A stretch of DNA of 64,000 nt from Pardosa pseudoannulata (taxonomy: Eukaryota; Arthropoda; Arachnida; Araneae; Lycosidae), in assembly GCA_032207245.1 (NCBI GenBank), contig CM063509.1, forward strand, positions 99,643,965 through 99,707,964, in the 5' to 3' direction. The notes beneath the pieces are model-generated. The model saw nothing but the letters and a program-made list of their open reading frames with translations. It searched no databases and was not told where the DNA came from. Positions within the stretch are counted from its first letter, which is position 1. The number at the start of each line of letters is the position of its first letter. Positions 1 through 13,552 of this stretch are shown in pieces. Position numbers and translations under genes: made by a program.

Positions 1-174
1 TCCCCTAGCGGTGACTTTTGGAACTAAATTTTTTTCGCGTAATCCTTCGTCCCCCGTCTTGTTTAATCTTCCTACAAAATGTGGCGTCATTCTTGCAAAT
101 AGATCTCGCTACAGAACACTGTAAGCACTGTCAGTTTTATTATGGCTACCTGGTATATTTGTTTAATTGTCTAT
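1..174. other. Left edge, no gene seen
   Basis: AT-rich sequence with no recognisable coding or RNA feature. It directly precedes the duplicated block and may be the outer part of a transposon cut by the window edge, because a TTAA-type end lies at 333-337. Confidence 0.4.
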
Positions 175-2350
175 TTATATATTTGTTTGTATATTTCAAT
201 ATAAAATACGAAAAGTTGACTAAAAAACTAATTAATTTTCGATCTATTGAGATTTAACTAAATAACTAAATTTACGCTCAAAACGTCCTCTCCCCTTACA
301 ATTCCGCTTTGAAATGTACCCGCACACAATGTGTTAACACCAAACCTCCAAGGTTCCTTTTTTTTTCGAGGGAGGGGGAAGAATACGGTACTTTCTCTAA
401 ACACTGTAAAGAGGAAGAAAAAAAATTTGTTCCACACTTTGTTTTAGAAAATGATGACAGATACAGAAAAAAAGGAACAACGTGATTAATACTCATTTAC
501 AGTGATGCGTTAAGAAAGAATGTTGGTAAGTTTAAACGACTGATGAAAGTTCCGGTTCATTATTTCGTGCACCGACGAGAAAATATCTTTTCTTATGTTA
601 CCTCTTGGAGTTGAAGATGGATTGCCATGCGTCAACCGTTTCTTGTTTTCTCAAAATAACTCAAATAGTTTATGTAGAACTTAGGATACCTTTTTTTAAC
701 CTATACTCTAAGGAAAATCCTTTAAAACTTTCGACATTTATTGCAAAGTTGCATTTTCTGACTTCTTATTGCATATGTAGCGTGTACAAGTACAAAGACC
801 TTGAAGGAACAGAATTCGACTAGAAAAATCAGATGAATTTTTCTGAAAGAAACTAGAGTATATGCTTTTTTATAAAGAGATATTTTATGAATAATATATT
901 ATTTTACAGCGCTGAAGCCTGTTTCTTAAATGCAAATTTATGTTAACTTTTAAATAATTTTTTTTTTTCAGTTTGTAAATTTTTTATTGAATAAGTATTT
1001 TTAAAATGCTTCAGGGGCATTAAGTTTATATATTTCATTTTCAATTTTTGCATATTCCTACGGCATTATAATTTTTCCCTGCACTATGCGTTTCATGTAA
1101 CAAAATTGTATGTTCCCATTATAGGAAAATCGTTCAAAACTGAAAATTTCAAAAACTAAGATTTAACGTCCAATGTCCCTTTATATATTTCATTTTCAAT
1201 TTTTGCATATTCCTACGGATTCATGATTTTTTCCAGCACTGTATGTTTCATGTACCAGAATTGAATGTTCCCATTATAGGAAAATCGTTCAAAACTGAAA
1301 ATTTCAAAAACTAAGATTTAACGTCCAATATCCCTTTATATATTTCATTTTCAATTTTTGCATATTCCTTTGGCTTTATAATTTTTTCCAGCACTGTATG
1401 TTTTATGTACCAGAATTGTATGTTCCCATTTTAGGAAAATCGTTCAAAACTGACAATTTCAAAAACGAAGATTTAACGTCCAATGTCCCTTTACATATTT
1501 CATTTTCAATTTTTGTATATTCCTACGGTTTTACAATTTGTCCAGCACTGTATGTTCTATATACCAGAATGGTATGTTCCCATTATAGGAATATTTATTA
1601 AAAATTGAAAATTTCAAACACTAAAATTTAACGTCCAATAATTCTTTAAGAGTCGCAGGTATATCTCCTTTTACAGTTTTCTATATACTATTTCTATAAA
1701 AAGGAATCTCAAGCCGGGATTTCTAATTGATTTTATTGTCTTATATGTTTCATGTAGCAGCATTTTATATTCTCATTATAGAAATATCGTTAAAAGTTGA
1801 AAATTTAAAAAAACTAAGATTGGACGTCCAATGTTCCCTTAAGAGTTGCAAGCTTATCTTCTTTTCCAATCTTCCACATTCAGTTAATTATCGATTTATG
1901 GTTTATGGGTCTGAATCGAATTTAGGGTTTTATATGTTTCGTGTATCAGCGCTGTATATTTTCATTACAAAATAAGCAATAAAAATTAAAAATTTCAAAA
2001 ACTGTTTTTCAACATTCAACGTATCCTTAAAAGTTGTAGATTTATCTTCTTTTTCAATTTTCTGTATGCAATGGATTCTCGATTCCTGCTTTCCTAAGCA
2101 GTTGGAAATAGATAAAGATAAGTGCGAGAAAACTATATACGTGTGAATTAAAAGAAGAAAGCTCATAAAATGTATGACTATGAATAAATAATTTACAGCA
2201 CAATCTATTGCTTACACAAATTCGTTAAAAATATTTAACATTTTATTACATATAACTTGATTTCAAATTAATTTTAGTGTCCTCTATATTTCATGTAGCA
2301 GCATTGTATATTACCATTATAGAAATATCTTAAAAATTGAAAATTTCATA
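175..2350. repeat. Large duplicated block, copy A
   Basis: This block of about 2.2 kb recurs at 6155-8350 with long near-identical runs, for example 500-1020 against 6510-7020. It starts with a TTAA-bounded end on the minus strand (CACATTGTGTG next to TTAA at 334-337), continues through a segment with no convincing protein, and ends in a tandem array. Short open frames in it are not conserved in a coding manner: the two copies differ by small indels and a poly-T length change. It is repeat DNA of unknown class. Confidence 0.8.
1026..1640. repeat. 155-bp tandem array (copy A)
   Basis: About four units with a period of 155 bp. The anchor 'tatatatttcattttcaa' or a close variant recurs at 1026, 1182, 1337 and 1492. 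Each unit contains 'cagcactgtatgtttcatg' and 'cgttcaaaactgaaaattt' or close variants. From 1640 to 2345 related but longer and more diverged units continue, sharing the 'cattatagaaatatcgtt' core. No coding capacity. Confidence 0.85.
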
Positions 2351-3315
2351 AAAATAAAAGTTTTCCCTATCTTTTAGTCTTTAAAAATTTAAAATAATAA
2401 ACTACTTATTAATAAATTACTTACAAATAGAATTTAAATGTTCTTGTATATCACTTAAACCACACGAAACGTCCTGTATAACAATGTTTGACTATAAATT
2501 ATAATTCATATTTCAAGTGCTCTCACGTATTACGTATTTGACATGTTGCCAATTTTGCGAAGGATTAAAAAAAAACTTTCTTCGAAATAAACATTTTCCG
2601 ACTATTGTTTGTTAAAATATTTTACTCCACCCTCTCTCCGTCTCCTTTCCTCAGACTCCTAAATTTTTGAGACAATTCCAAAAGCTTCATTAAAAGCAGC
2701 GGACAGCGATAGAAATGATTTTAAATTATTGGCGAAATTTTGGCAGCAGTTCAGTCTGCATACTTTTGCGGGGGAAAAACCTTTTTATTCAAAGCAGAGA
2801 CAGTTTAATATGGAAAAATGGGCTTTCACACGAAATAGATGTATATATGATAAAAAATATTACGTACACTTGAATGTTGTTCAGAATTGTTTATTTCAGT
2901 TTTGCTGGAAATTTTGCCTTACTGATCTCGCGCCTTAATTTAATGTTTAGAGCATTATTTATTTTTGGCAGAAAAAAGTCATATTTGGCTGAATTAAAAT
3001 TGATGCAATTTACCTTGGGAATTGAATTATCATAAATTTGAGTATGTTAGAGAACGTTATTCTTGTTTTTCTTCTGATGGAGCATGAAAACTGTTTTAGC
3101 GTAAAATATATCTTTTATACTATTTTTGTAATCTCCTTTGAGTAAATGTAGGCGTATTATTAGATTAAGAATTTATAGATTTCAGATAAATATATTTTAT
3201 ATCCGAGAAAAAATATAGATCATGACATAAAGTTATGCTATAAAAATGTGTGGAGTATACAAAATAATTGTTGATTATATCGTAAAAACATAAAGTTATA
3301 TTTAGAAATTGTGGA
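2351..3315. other. AT-rich interval, no gene seen
   Basis: No recognisable transposon, RNA or gene. A 69-codon open frame at 2729-2938 has no family features that I recognise and is probably fortuitous. Confidence 0.5.
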
Positions 3316-4123
<808 letters not shown>

Positions 4124-4323
4124 ACAGGGTATCCCAAAGCGACACCTTAAACTCTGCACAGCTAGATTCCTCGTTGGGATTACATAAAAACTGCCCAAAG
4201 AAGTGTTCCTGTACGATCCATAGTTTACGAGAAAAATACTAAAAACAAAGTAGGACGTCACTGCCGGTGCAAGAAAAAAACACTTTATTGGACTATCAAC
4301 ACTTCATATCTTTCATATCTTTG
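4124..4323 (+). mobile_element. 5' terminus of a DNA transposon remnant, interrupted by an LTR
   Basis: The piece begins ACAGGGTATCCC, a terminal-repeat style common in mariner/IS630-type elements of arthropods. It runs to the LTR insertion at 4324, and the same element resumes at 5181 with the 3' part of a transposase. Most of the coding region is missing, so it was already an internal-deletion derivative before the LTR arrived. Family assignment is by inference. Confidence 0.5.
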
Positions 4324-5180
4324 TGTACCAAAGTACTTTCCCATGGTGATCTGCACGTGCATACACAGCCGTGGGAGAGATTTCCTAGAAGAATTTAGGA
4401 CCAATTGTGCACGTCTAGTTTAGGGACCCCAGCAGAGAAGGTACAGATCACGGAATGGCAGCGTAACGGTCAGGCTTGTACTGAGATGTAACCGTGAGTT
4501 ATGGGAGCAGGGGCTAAAAAGTAATGTCAGTGTGCACAAGAGGGGCTACTTTAATGAGCCCACCTGCATTCCCGAAGGGGATGCAGATGCGGGAAAATTT
4601 CCGATATGAAAACAAGCGATTGGAAAGGAAGAAAAAAGGGGCTTGAAAACCGAAGTGAGGAGTTTTGGAAACGAAGTGAAGGAGAGGAGTCTAAGTCGGG
4701 ATTCGAGAGAAGTGCGACAAGAATCGAAAGCACCTACTCATCCTGTGCGCCCGAATCGACACCACAGGAGGAAAGTCCCTGCCTGATGATTTGGACCCAC
4801 TGAAGGACCGACACATCCCAGCTCACCATCACCAACTCGTCCCGTGCGCCCTGACCAACACCACGTGAGGTAAGTCCCTGCCTGCTCCCCTGTGCCTGTA
4901 ATGGAGGTAAAGATAAAATAATATTTACAGTCACTTAGGCCTCTATTAATGATTTAAGCTTGTAACTGAATAATTAGTTCATTATAAAGATAATTGTAGT
5001 AATTATGCTGTAAATATAAGATATAAATAATTGATGATTATGATATATTAAAACCAAGGATCAATTTGTAAATGAATGTACATAATAAATATCTAAATCT
5101 CAGTATAGAGTATTATATTTTTAATGTATTTCCCCCTTGTAACCGAACACTGGTGTAGAGGTTGTAAGTACATTACAACA
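4324..5180 (+). mobile_element. Solo LTR, copy A (857 bp)
   Basis: Starts TGTACC and ends ACAACA, flanked by a perfect 5-bp target duplication CTTTG (4319-4323 and 5181-5185). This is the structure left by LTR-LTR recombination of a Ty3/gypsy, copia or BEL-type element. A second copy lies at 13637-14436. A polyadenylation signal AATAAA is at 5084-5089. No internal retroviral-type coding sequence is present. Small open frames inside are not conserved between the copies. Confidence 0.9.
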
Positions 5181-5194
5181 CTTTGCATATCTTT

Positions 5195-5314
5195 CCAGAC
5201 GATAATGATCTTACACCGTTGAACTTTTTCCTATGGGGCCATCTCAAGGAACTGGTGTATCGAGACGTAGTGGCAACACCAATGGACTTAGTTGCTCGCC
5301 TGCTTGCTGCTTGT
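5195..5314 (+). pseudogene. Transposase C-terminal fragment (Tc1/mariner-IS630 type DDE)
   Basis: Forty open codons containing DLTPLNFFLWGHLKELVYRD, which matches the conserved block around the last catalytic aspartate of mariner/IS630-like transposases (usual form PDLTPLDFFLWG). The catalytic Asp is Asn here, so the fragment is inactive. It is the 3' continuation of the element that starts at 4124, separated from it by the solo LTR. It is cut at its right side by the Tigger terminus at 5316. Confidence 0.7.
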
Positions 5315-5315
5315 A

Positions 5316-5990
5316 CAGTGATCCCTCGTTGTTCGCGGTGAATGGGGACCAGAACCTTCCTCGAAAGCTGAAAAACCGCGAAGTATGATTTGGCCCTAGG
5401 AATTTTCGTGTATACGAATATTTTAATTATGTAAGAAGTATTACACATATAAGACAAAATGCTTTTAAGACTTTACACATTTAAGACACAAATTACAACA
5501 GTATACGTATTTACTTAAACGTGTATGTGCTAATTAATAAGGTTAATTACAAAATCTTATACAGCAATAAACATTAATCAACACTGTTTTACGAGGGAAG
5601 CGAAGTCTTGTGTTGGTGGTGGAGGAGAGGTTCTCACTTGACTGGTAGAAATTTTCGGCTCATTCGGAGACTCTTCTGCTGAAGACGCTGAAGGTAGAGC
5701 CAGGGGGCTTTACCTTGGAGAGGAACATGGTGATGGGTAGTTGTTGTCTTTGTTTTTCTTTTGCCTTCAAAATTCCCCTGTACAAAGATATAACCCCGTC
5801 AACGCGATTGCTGAACTCGACAGCTTGAACCATATTGTAGTCAATGTCTTGTGCCATGTTGCACAATTATTGCAGATTCTTCAGGGTAAGGCCAGGCTTT
5901 CCAGTTTGTTCTTCGTCTTCCTCATTATTTTCTTCCTCACTTGCAGACTTTGTCATCTTAAGGTCCCATGGTATGTATTCTAAGTCAACT
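5316..5990 (-). mobile_element. Tigger/pogo-like transposon fragment
   Basis: The right terminus reads CAGTGATCCCTCG directly after a TA (5314-5315), the target dinucleotide of Tc1/mariner/pogo elements. 'cgcggtgaatggggacc' follows, typical of Tigger-type ends. The transposase C-terminus is encoded on the minus strand. The opposite terminus was not found, so the element is truncated near 5990. Confidence 0.75.
5660..5985 (-). pseudogene. Tigger/pogo transposase C-terminus (broken)
   Basis: Read on the minus strand, an acidic stretch (SASEEENNEEDEEQ) is followed by GLTLKNLQ, an in-frame stop, then LCNMAQDIDYNMVQAVEF and KEKQRQQLPITMFLSK. This is the usual end of Tigger/Jerky-type DDE transposases: an acidic linker, a helical region, then a basic 'RQQLPITMF' motif. 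The stop is consistent with a CAA to TAA change. The DDE core and the CENP-B DNA-binding part are absent. It sits within the fragment whose terminus is at 5316. Confidence 0.7.
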
Positions 5991-6132
5991 CATCACTTTG
6001 ATTGATATACAGGGATACTTCTCTCTCGGAACCACAGAACGAGAAAGTTGATTAAAAAATCAATTTAGATTTAAAACTAATTATTATTTGTCCTTACGAA
6101 AATGATATTATATATATGTATATTTTTATATG

Positions 6133-6154
<22 letters not shown>

Positions 6155-6163
<9 letters not shown>

Positions 6164-8350
6164 TATATATTTTAATATAATTAAAATAATATTGTTTATA
6201 TATTTTAATACCAAAAGTTGGTTAAAAAATTAAATAATTTTCGATCTATTGAGATTTAACTGAAAAACTAAATTTACCGGCAAAACGCCTGCTTCCGGTA
6301 CAATTCTGCTGCGAAATGTACCCGCACACAATGTGTTAACATCAAACCTCCGAGGTTCCTTTTTTTTTTTTTTGGAGAGAGGGGGAGGAATACAGTACTT
6401 TCTCTAAACACTGTGAAAGGGAAGAAAAAAATTTGTTTCACACTTTGTTTTAGAAAATGGTGACAGATACAGGAAAAAAAAGGAACAACGTGATTAATAC
6501 TCATTTACAGTGATGCGTTAAGAAAGAATGTTGGTAAGTTTAAACGACTGATGAAAGTTCCGGTTCATTATTTCGTGCACCTACGAGAAAATATCTTTTC
6601 TTATGTTACCTCTTGGAGTTGAAGATGGATTGCCAGACGTCAACCGTTTCTTGTTTTCTCAAAATAATTCAAATAGTTTATGTAGAATTTAGGATACCTT
6701 TTTTTAACCTATACTCTAAGGAAAATCCTTTAAAACTTTCGACATTTATTGCAAAGTTGCATTTTCTGACTTCTTATTGCATATGTAGCGTGTACAAGTA
6801 CAAAAACCTCGAAGGAACAGAATTCGACTAGAAAAATCAGATGACTTATTTTGAAAGAAACTAGAGTATATGCTTTTTTATAAAGAGATATTTTATGAAT
6901 AATATATTATTTTACAGCGCTGAAGCCTGTTTCTTAAATGCAAATTTATGTTAACTTTTAAATAATTTTTTTTCAGTTTGTAAATTTTTTATTGAATAAG
7001 TATTTTTAAAATGCTTCAGGGGCATTAACTTTATATATTTCATTTTCAATTTTTGCATATTCCTACGGCTTTATAATTTTTTCCAGCACTGTATGTTTCA
7101 TGTACCAAAATTGTATGTTCCCATTATAGAAAAATCGTTCAAAACTGAAAATTTCAAAAACTAAGATTTAACGTCAATGTCCCTTTATAGATTTCATTTT
7201 CAATTTTTGCATATTCCTACGGCTTTATAATTTTTTCCAGCACTGTATGTTTCATGTACCAAAATTGTATGTTCCCATTATAGAAAAATCGTTCAAAACT
7301 GAAAATTTCAAAAACTAAGATTTAACGTCCAATGTCCCTTTATATATTTCATTTTCAATTTTTACATATTCCTACGGCTTTATAATTTTTTCCAGTACTG
7401 TATGTTTCATGTACCAGAATTGTATGTTTCCATTAAAGGAAAATCGATCAAAACTGAAAATTTAAAAAACTCAGATTTAACGTCCAATGTCCCTTTATAT
7501 ATTTCATTTTCAATTTTTACATATTCCTACGGCTTTATAATTTTTTCCAGTACTGTATGTTTCATGTACCAGAACTGTATGTTCCCATTATAGGAATATT
7601 TATTAAAAATTGAAAATTTCAAAAACTCAGATTTAACGTCCAATAATTCTTTAAGAGTCGCTTGGTGTATCTCCGTTTAGAGTTTTCTATATACTGTTCC
7701 TATAAAAAGGAATCTCAAGTCAGGATTTCTAATTGATTTTATTGTCTTATATGTTTTATGTAGCAGCATTGTATATTCACATTATAGAAATATCGTTAAA
7801 AGTTGAAAATTTTAAAAAACTAAGATTCGACGTCCAATGTTCCCTTAAAAGTTGCAAGCTTATCTTCTTTTCCAATTTTCCAAATGCAGTTGATTATTTA
7901 TTTATGGTTTATGGGTCTGAATCGAATTTAGGATCATATATGTTTCGTATATCAGCGCTGTATATTTTAATTACAACATAAGCAATAAAAATTAAAAATT
8001 TCAAAAACTGTGTTTCACCATTCAACGTCTCCTTAAAAGTTGAAGATTTATCTTCTTTTTCAATTTTCTGTATGCAATGGATTCTCGATTCCTGCTTTCC
8101 TAAGCAGTTGGAAATAGATAAAGATAAGTGCGAGAAAACTATATACGTGTGAATTAAAAGAAGAAAGCTCATAAAATGTATGACTATGAATAAATGATTT
8201 ACAGCACAATCTATTGCTTACACAAATTCGTTAAAAATATTTAACATTTTATTACATATAACTTGATTTCTAATTAATTTTAGTGTCCTCTGTGTTTCAT
8301 GTAGCAGCATTGTATATTACCATTATAGAAATATCTTAAAAATTGAAAAT
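6155..8350. repeat. Large duplicated block, copy B
   Basis: Second copy of 175-2350. It carries the same TTAA-bounded end (TTAA at 6336-6339), the same middle segment and the same 155-bp array (7028-7640). The copies have diverged by point changes and indels, and copy B continues into the longer array to its right. Confidence 0.8.
7028..7640. repeat. 155-bp tandem array (copy B)
   Basis: Four units equivalent to those in copy A, with the same 'gcatattcctacggctttat' or close variants and 'gaaaatttcaaaaactaag' landmarks. Unit number is the same as in copy A, which implies block duplication rather than independent expansion. Confidence 0.85.
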
Positions 8351-11300
8351 TTCATAATCTGAAATACTACCAACATCCCATTAAGAGTTAAAAGCTTGTC
8401 TTCTTTTCTGATTTCCTACCTTGAGTGGATTATGGATTTATAGTTTATGTTTTTGAATCGAATTTAGGGTCTTATATGTTTCATGTAGCAGCAGTGTATA
8501 ATTTCATTACAAGATAAAAATTAAAAATTTCAAAAACTGTGTTTCGACGTTCCATGTTCTCTTAAGATTCGTAGGTTTATCATTTTTTCCAATTTTCTAT
8601 ATTCAGTGTTTTATCGATTTATGGTTTTCAATCGAATTAAGTTCCTTTTATGTTCCGTGCAGCAGAACTGTATATTACCATTACAAAATAACCGATAAAA
8701 ATTAAAAATTTCAATATTGAGTTTCAACGTTCCATGTTCTCTTAAGATTCGAAGGTTTATCTCATTTTCTAATTTTTTATATTCAGTCGATTATTGATTT
8801 ATGGTTTTCAATCGAATTAAGTGTCTTATATGTTTTGAGTAGCAGCACTGTATATTACCATTCTAAGATAACTAATAAAAATTAAAAATTTCAAGAAATT
8901 GTGTTTCAACATTCAACGTCCTCTTAAGAGTTACAGATTTATCTTCTTTTTCAATTTTCTATATGCCTTGGATTCTCGATTCGTGTTTTCATAATGATGC
9001 ACTTATCTTTATCCAGAAATAGATAAAGATAAGTGCGAGAAAACTATGTACATGTGAGTTAAAAGAAGAAAGATCACAAAACGTAAGAATATGAATAAAT
9101 GATTTACAGCACAATCTATTCCTAACACAAATTCATTAAAAATATTCAACATTTTATTAGATATAACTTACGTTTTGAATGATACTTTACATTTAAAACT
9201 TTTTTGCAATTAATACCGGCTTTTAAGAGTAAATATCTTAAATGTGAAGAACGATTGTTCAATCGCTTCTACTTTTACATTATGGTTACCAAGTCTTTTA
9301 AAATCTTTCATTCAATACTTATAGAGAAAGAGATGTGTTAAAAACATTTAAAAAATCACTTAAGCAAACGAATTTGAATTTCGTAAAACTATTTTTGCGA
9401 GTTGTAAAAATATAAAGAATAAGCATTAAATCGCTTCTTCTTTTGCATTATCCCTGTCAAGGCACTTAATCATTCATTCAATACCTGAGGAAAAAGAGAT
9501 GTATTACAAACATTTCAAATCGTGCAAACTAATTAAAACTTTATTAAACGGGTTTTAGAAATTGCTAGATGTAAAAATGTAAAGAATGAGCATTCAATCG
9601 CCTCTACTTCTACAATATCGTTATCAAGGCACATATAATCATTCATTCAATACCTATGAAGTAAGAGGTGAGTAATATGAAAAAATCGATTATGCAAAAC
9701 TAATTCAAATTTCGTAAAACAGCTTTTAGAAATTGCGAGTTATAAAAATACTACCGAAAGGAAGTTTAAAGACTTAAAATTAAAAATTAATGAAAAGACT
9801 GATTTCTGTTTATTTTTCGACTAACCGAAGCCGTTAAATTAAATATTTACGGCACTAGAGATTCCTTGTCGACTTAAAAATAAAGAAAAGCACTCTCGTC
9901 AGACGTTTGCGGTTTTCCGTTTCGCTTACTGTCTGACACCTCGACGAAAATCCATGTGTGTTACACTTATTTTAAAAGTGTGATTTCAAGACATTCCAAA
10001 TCCTTTTACAAGTTTCTATATACCGTTTTTATAAAGAGGAATCTCTAGACACTATTTCTAATTAATTTTAGTGTCTTATATGTTTCATGTAGTAACATTG
10101 TATATTCCCATTATAGAAATATCGTTAAAAATTGAAAATTTCAAAAACTGAGATACTACCAACGTCCCCTTAAGAGTTACAAGCTTATCTTCTTTTCCAA
10201 TTTCCTACCTTGAGTGCATTATCGATTTAAATTTTATAGTTTTCCATCGAATTTAGGGTCTTATACTTTTCATGTAGCAGCAATCTATAATTCCATTACA
10301 AGATAAAAATTAAAAATTTCAAAAACTGCTGAGCTTTGACGTTCTATGTTCTCTTAAGATTCGTAGGTTTATCTTTTTTTCCCCAATTTTCTATATTCAG
10401 TGGATTATCGATTTATGGTTTTCAATCGAATTAAGTGTCTTATATATTTCGTGTAGCAGCACTGTATATTACCATTACAAGATAACCGATAAAAATTAAA
10501 AATTTCAAAAACTGTGTTTGAACGTTCAACGTCCCCTTACGAGTTGCAGATTTATCTTCTTTTTCAGTTCTCTATATGCAATGGATTCTAGATTCATGTT
10601 TTCCTAAGGGGATGGAAATAGATAAAGATAAGTACGAGAAAACTATGTACACTTGAATTAAAAGAAGAAAGCTCATAAAGCGTATGACTATGAATAAATG
10701 ATTTACAGCACAATTTATTCCTTACTCAAGTTCATTAGAAATATTTAACATTTTATTACATATAACTTACATTTAGAATGATACTTTACATTTAAAACTT
10801 TTTTGCAATTAATACCGGCTTTTAACAGTAAATTTTTAAATGTATTTCTTCTCTTGCATTATCGTTAACAAGGCTTTTAAAAGCTTTCAATCAATACTTA
10901 TATAGAAAGAGATGTGTTAAAAACATTAAAAGAATCACTTAAGCTAACGAATTTGAATTTCGTAAAACTATTTTTAGAAGTTTGTTAGAAATATAAAAAT
11001 CAGAGTTGAATCACCTCTTCTTTTGCATTATCGCAGTCAAAGCACTTAATCATTCGTTCAATACCTGTGAAGAAAGAGTGTATTACAAGCATTTCAAATC
11101 GGGCAAACTAATTCAAATTTCATTAAACGGATCTTAGAAATTGCGAGATGTAAAAATGTAAAGAATGAGCGTTCAGTCACCACTACTGCAATATCGTTAT
11201 CAAGGCACATATAATCATTCATTCAATAGTTATGAAGTAAGAGGTGAGAAATATGAAAAAATCGCTTATGCAAAACTAATTCATATTTCATAAAAGAGCT

Positions 11301-11575
11301 TTTAGAAATTGCGAGTTGCAAAAATTAAACTGTAATGAAGTTTAAAGACTTAAGTTTAAAAATTAATGAAAAGACTGATTTCTGTTCATTTTTCGACTAA
11401 CCGAAGCCATTAAATTAAATATTTACGGCAGTAGATATTCCTTCTCGGCTGAAAATAAAGAAAAACAGTCTCGTCTGACGTTTGTGGTTTTCCGTTTCAC
11501 TTACACTCTGACACCTCGACGAAAATCCATGTGTGTAACACTTATTTTAAGAGCGTGATTTGAAGACATCCCGAT
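8340..11575. repeat. Higher-order tandem repeat, period about 1.6-1.8 kb
   Basis: Two large units. Each holds several ~180-bp subunits related to the 155-bp array, then a block with 'agataaagataagtgcgag', then three ~167-bp subunits (9260-9760 and 10840-11330). Each ends in a block rich in 'gacacctcgacgaaaatcc' (9930-9996 and 11510-11570). The first unit has one extra ~180-bp subunit, which explains the varying offset. No coding capacity was seen. Confidence 0.8.
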
Positions 11576-12402
11576 TCTTGTTGAAATGATGCATCTAGCA
11601 TGACAGCACTCTTTTGTTCGCTACAAAGCGGCTTTATGTCAGCGTGTTAAATTCCCGGTAGAGTTTTGCTGAAACTAATTAATTTCTTTTTTAGCACAGA
11701 CCACACTTCAATGCTTGTTCTTTTATCGGAATCCCATCTTTTCGCTCATCGCATGAGTCTTCTATAAAAACAAGGAAGACACCGTTTGGATCGCATCTTT
11801 GCGTAGCGTATTAGAGAAAGAAGAGTTTTATTATTGTTTATCATTAAAAACTTTCCCCTTTATTTTAAAAGATTCTGTAATGTTGTGAGAGTGAGATTCT
11901 TACTATGCGTTGTATTATTTTCTTTTAAAATTTCTGAGCATGCTGACAAAATTTAATTAATTACCCAGAATTACTAATTATATAAAATAAACATCTAGGC
12001 TACGTAAAGCAGGCATAGACAGGAAATTATCTAAGATAACACAATTTATTAACTTGCATCATTATTATGAAAGTTTATCTATAATTAATCTAAATTAATC
12101 AATTAAACATAACACTATGTAGATCAGATATATTATGGGAATGAATTAGGCTATGTATACTTGACAAATACTAGCTATAGTGAACCCTATTTTGAAATAA
12201 ATGACTATAAATTCGAAACTCTTAAGGCATCTGTACACCTTCGGAGATGAATTTTTGAAATTTTGGACTTTTTTTACTTTTTATATAAATTTTATGAATA
12301 AAAGCAATTTAAAACTCTGAAAAAGCACTATAATTTATGGTTTAAATAATTTGTTGGAGTTTTATACTGCAAAATATGGTCAAAATTGCAGTAATATTAA
12401 GC
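11576..12402. other. Interval with no gene seen
   Basis: Mostly single-copy within the window. A TATA-like 'tctataaaaacaagg' lies at about 11761 but no supported exon follows. A possible TTAA-type terminus (TTAAGGCATCTGTACACC) occurs near 12221 without a matching partner. Confidence 0.4.
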
Positions 12403-13335
12403 AATACGCAAAACACACTAACTCCAAAATAATTCATTGTATCACTGTTTTGTAAAATTGATAATGTTCCTAAATATATTTTTCAGGGAATAGACTATTA
12501 TTAAAGTAATCAATAATATATCTATGAAGTTATGGGAACTCGAGTGCAATGATAGGGGAAAAATCTCAGAAATGACATGTAATTTATGAATTAAAGGACT
12601 ATAAATTCCAAAATAATTGCCCGTTAACCATGATTGTAGTCTATTCCCTGCATCTACATTTGTATAACATACATTTAAAATTTCAAAGCATTTGAGCTTC
12701 AAATTTTTGAGTTATCATGTTTTGCGATAAATAAAATCATGTAAAAATCAGTTTTGAGAAAAATGGAAAAACAACTTATTGTACAACAAAAACTATATAC
12801 AAATACTTATAAGACCTTAAAATAGACTTGTTTTCTCAAATTCATCTATTTTTCTGTTTAAAACAGTGGGGTTTGTTTTATTCTGAGAGCTTTTAATAAT
12901 TTTCTGCGGTATATTTTACAAAGAGTAGAATGTCCTTTTAAAGTCGTCAAAATTTACTCTAAAGTTAGGCTATACATAACACACTATAACTCAAAAATAA
13001 ATCTTTATGTCACTGATCCGTTAAGTTTATAGGGCTTATAAGTACATTTTTTAGGTAATAGACTACTAACATAGTGATCAATAACATATGTATGAAGTTA
13101 TGGTAACTCGAATATAATAACAATGGAAATTTTTCAAATAATTGATGTAATTATGAGTTAAAGGACTGTAAATTTCAAAATAATCAATATTTTACTATGA
13201 TTTTAGTCTATTCCCTGCATATATATTTCTATAACATACATTTAAAATTTGAAAGAGTTTGAGCTTCAAATTTTTGAGTTATCATGTTTTGCGATAAGTT
13301 AAATTATGTAAAAATCAATTTTGAGAAAAATGAAA
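12403..13335. repeat. Direct duplication, period about 575 bp
   Basis: 12403-12770 and 12975-13335 are diverged copies. Shared runs include 'tcaaatttttgagttatcat', 'ataacatacatttaaaattt' and 'agtctattccctgcat'. No protein is recognisable in either. Confidence 0.8.
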
Positions 13336-13359
13336 AAATGAATATGAAAGAAATACTTA

Positions 13360-13552
13360 TCTATTTAGGTTTCGAACTGTTAGCAATGATAGTGAGCCGG
13401 AAGTTCTCAACAGAGTTTCTGACGCTACCAGATGTTTTTTTGGTATCCACAAATATCTCAAACCTAATCTCATAAACAGAAGAACAAAGTTATTGCTTTA
13501 TAAGACATTAATTCGACAATACTCTCATACGCTGCTGAAACATGGGCATTAA
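13360..13552 (+). pseudogene. Non-LTR retrotransposon reverse-transcriptase 3' region, piece 1
   Basis: Conceptual reading with frame changes gives a stretch like EVLNRVSDATRCFFG, then TKLLLYKTLIRQ and YAAETWAL. These are the conserved motifs just downstream of the reverse-transcriptase core in 'endonuclease-reverse transcriptase' type (RTE/Jockey-like) elements. The frame stops at a TTAA where another element is inserted. Joining 13552 to 15449 restores the phrase ETWALTERNKETLAVFE, showing that the intervening DNA is an insertion. Inactive. Confidence 0.7.

Noticed and set aside
4551..4934. Several overlapping small open frames on both strands
   Set aside because: They lie inside the solo LTR and are not kept intact in the second LTR copy.
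11761..11775. TATA box 'tctataaaaacaagg' as a promoter
   Set aside because: No supported transcript or coding exon follows, and such motifs are common in AT-rich DNA.
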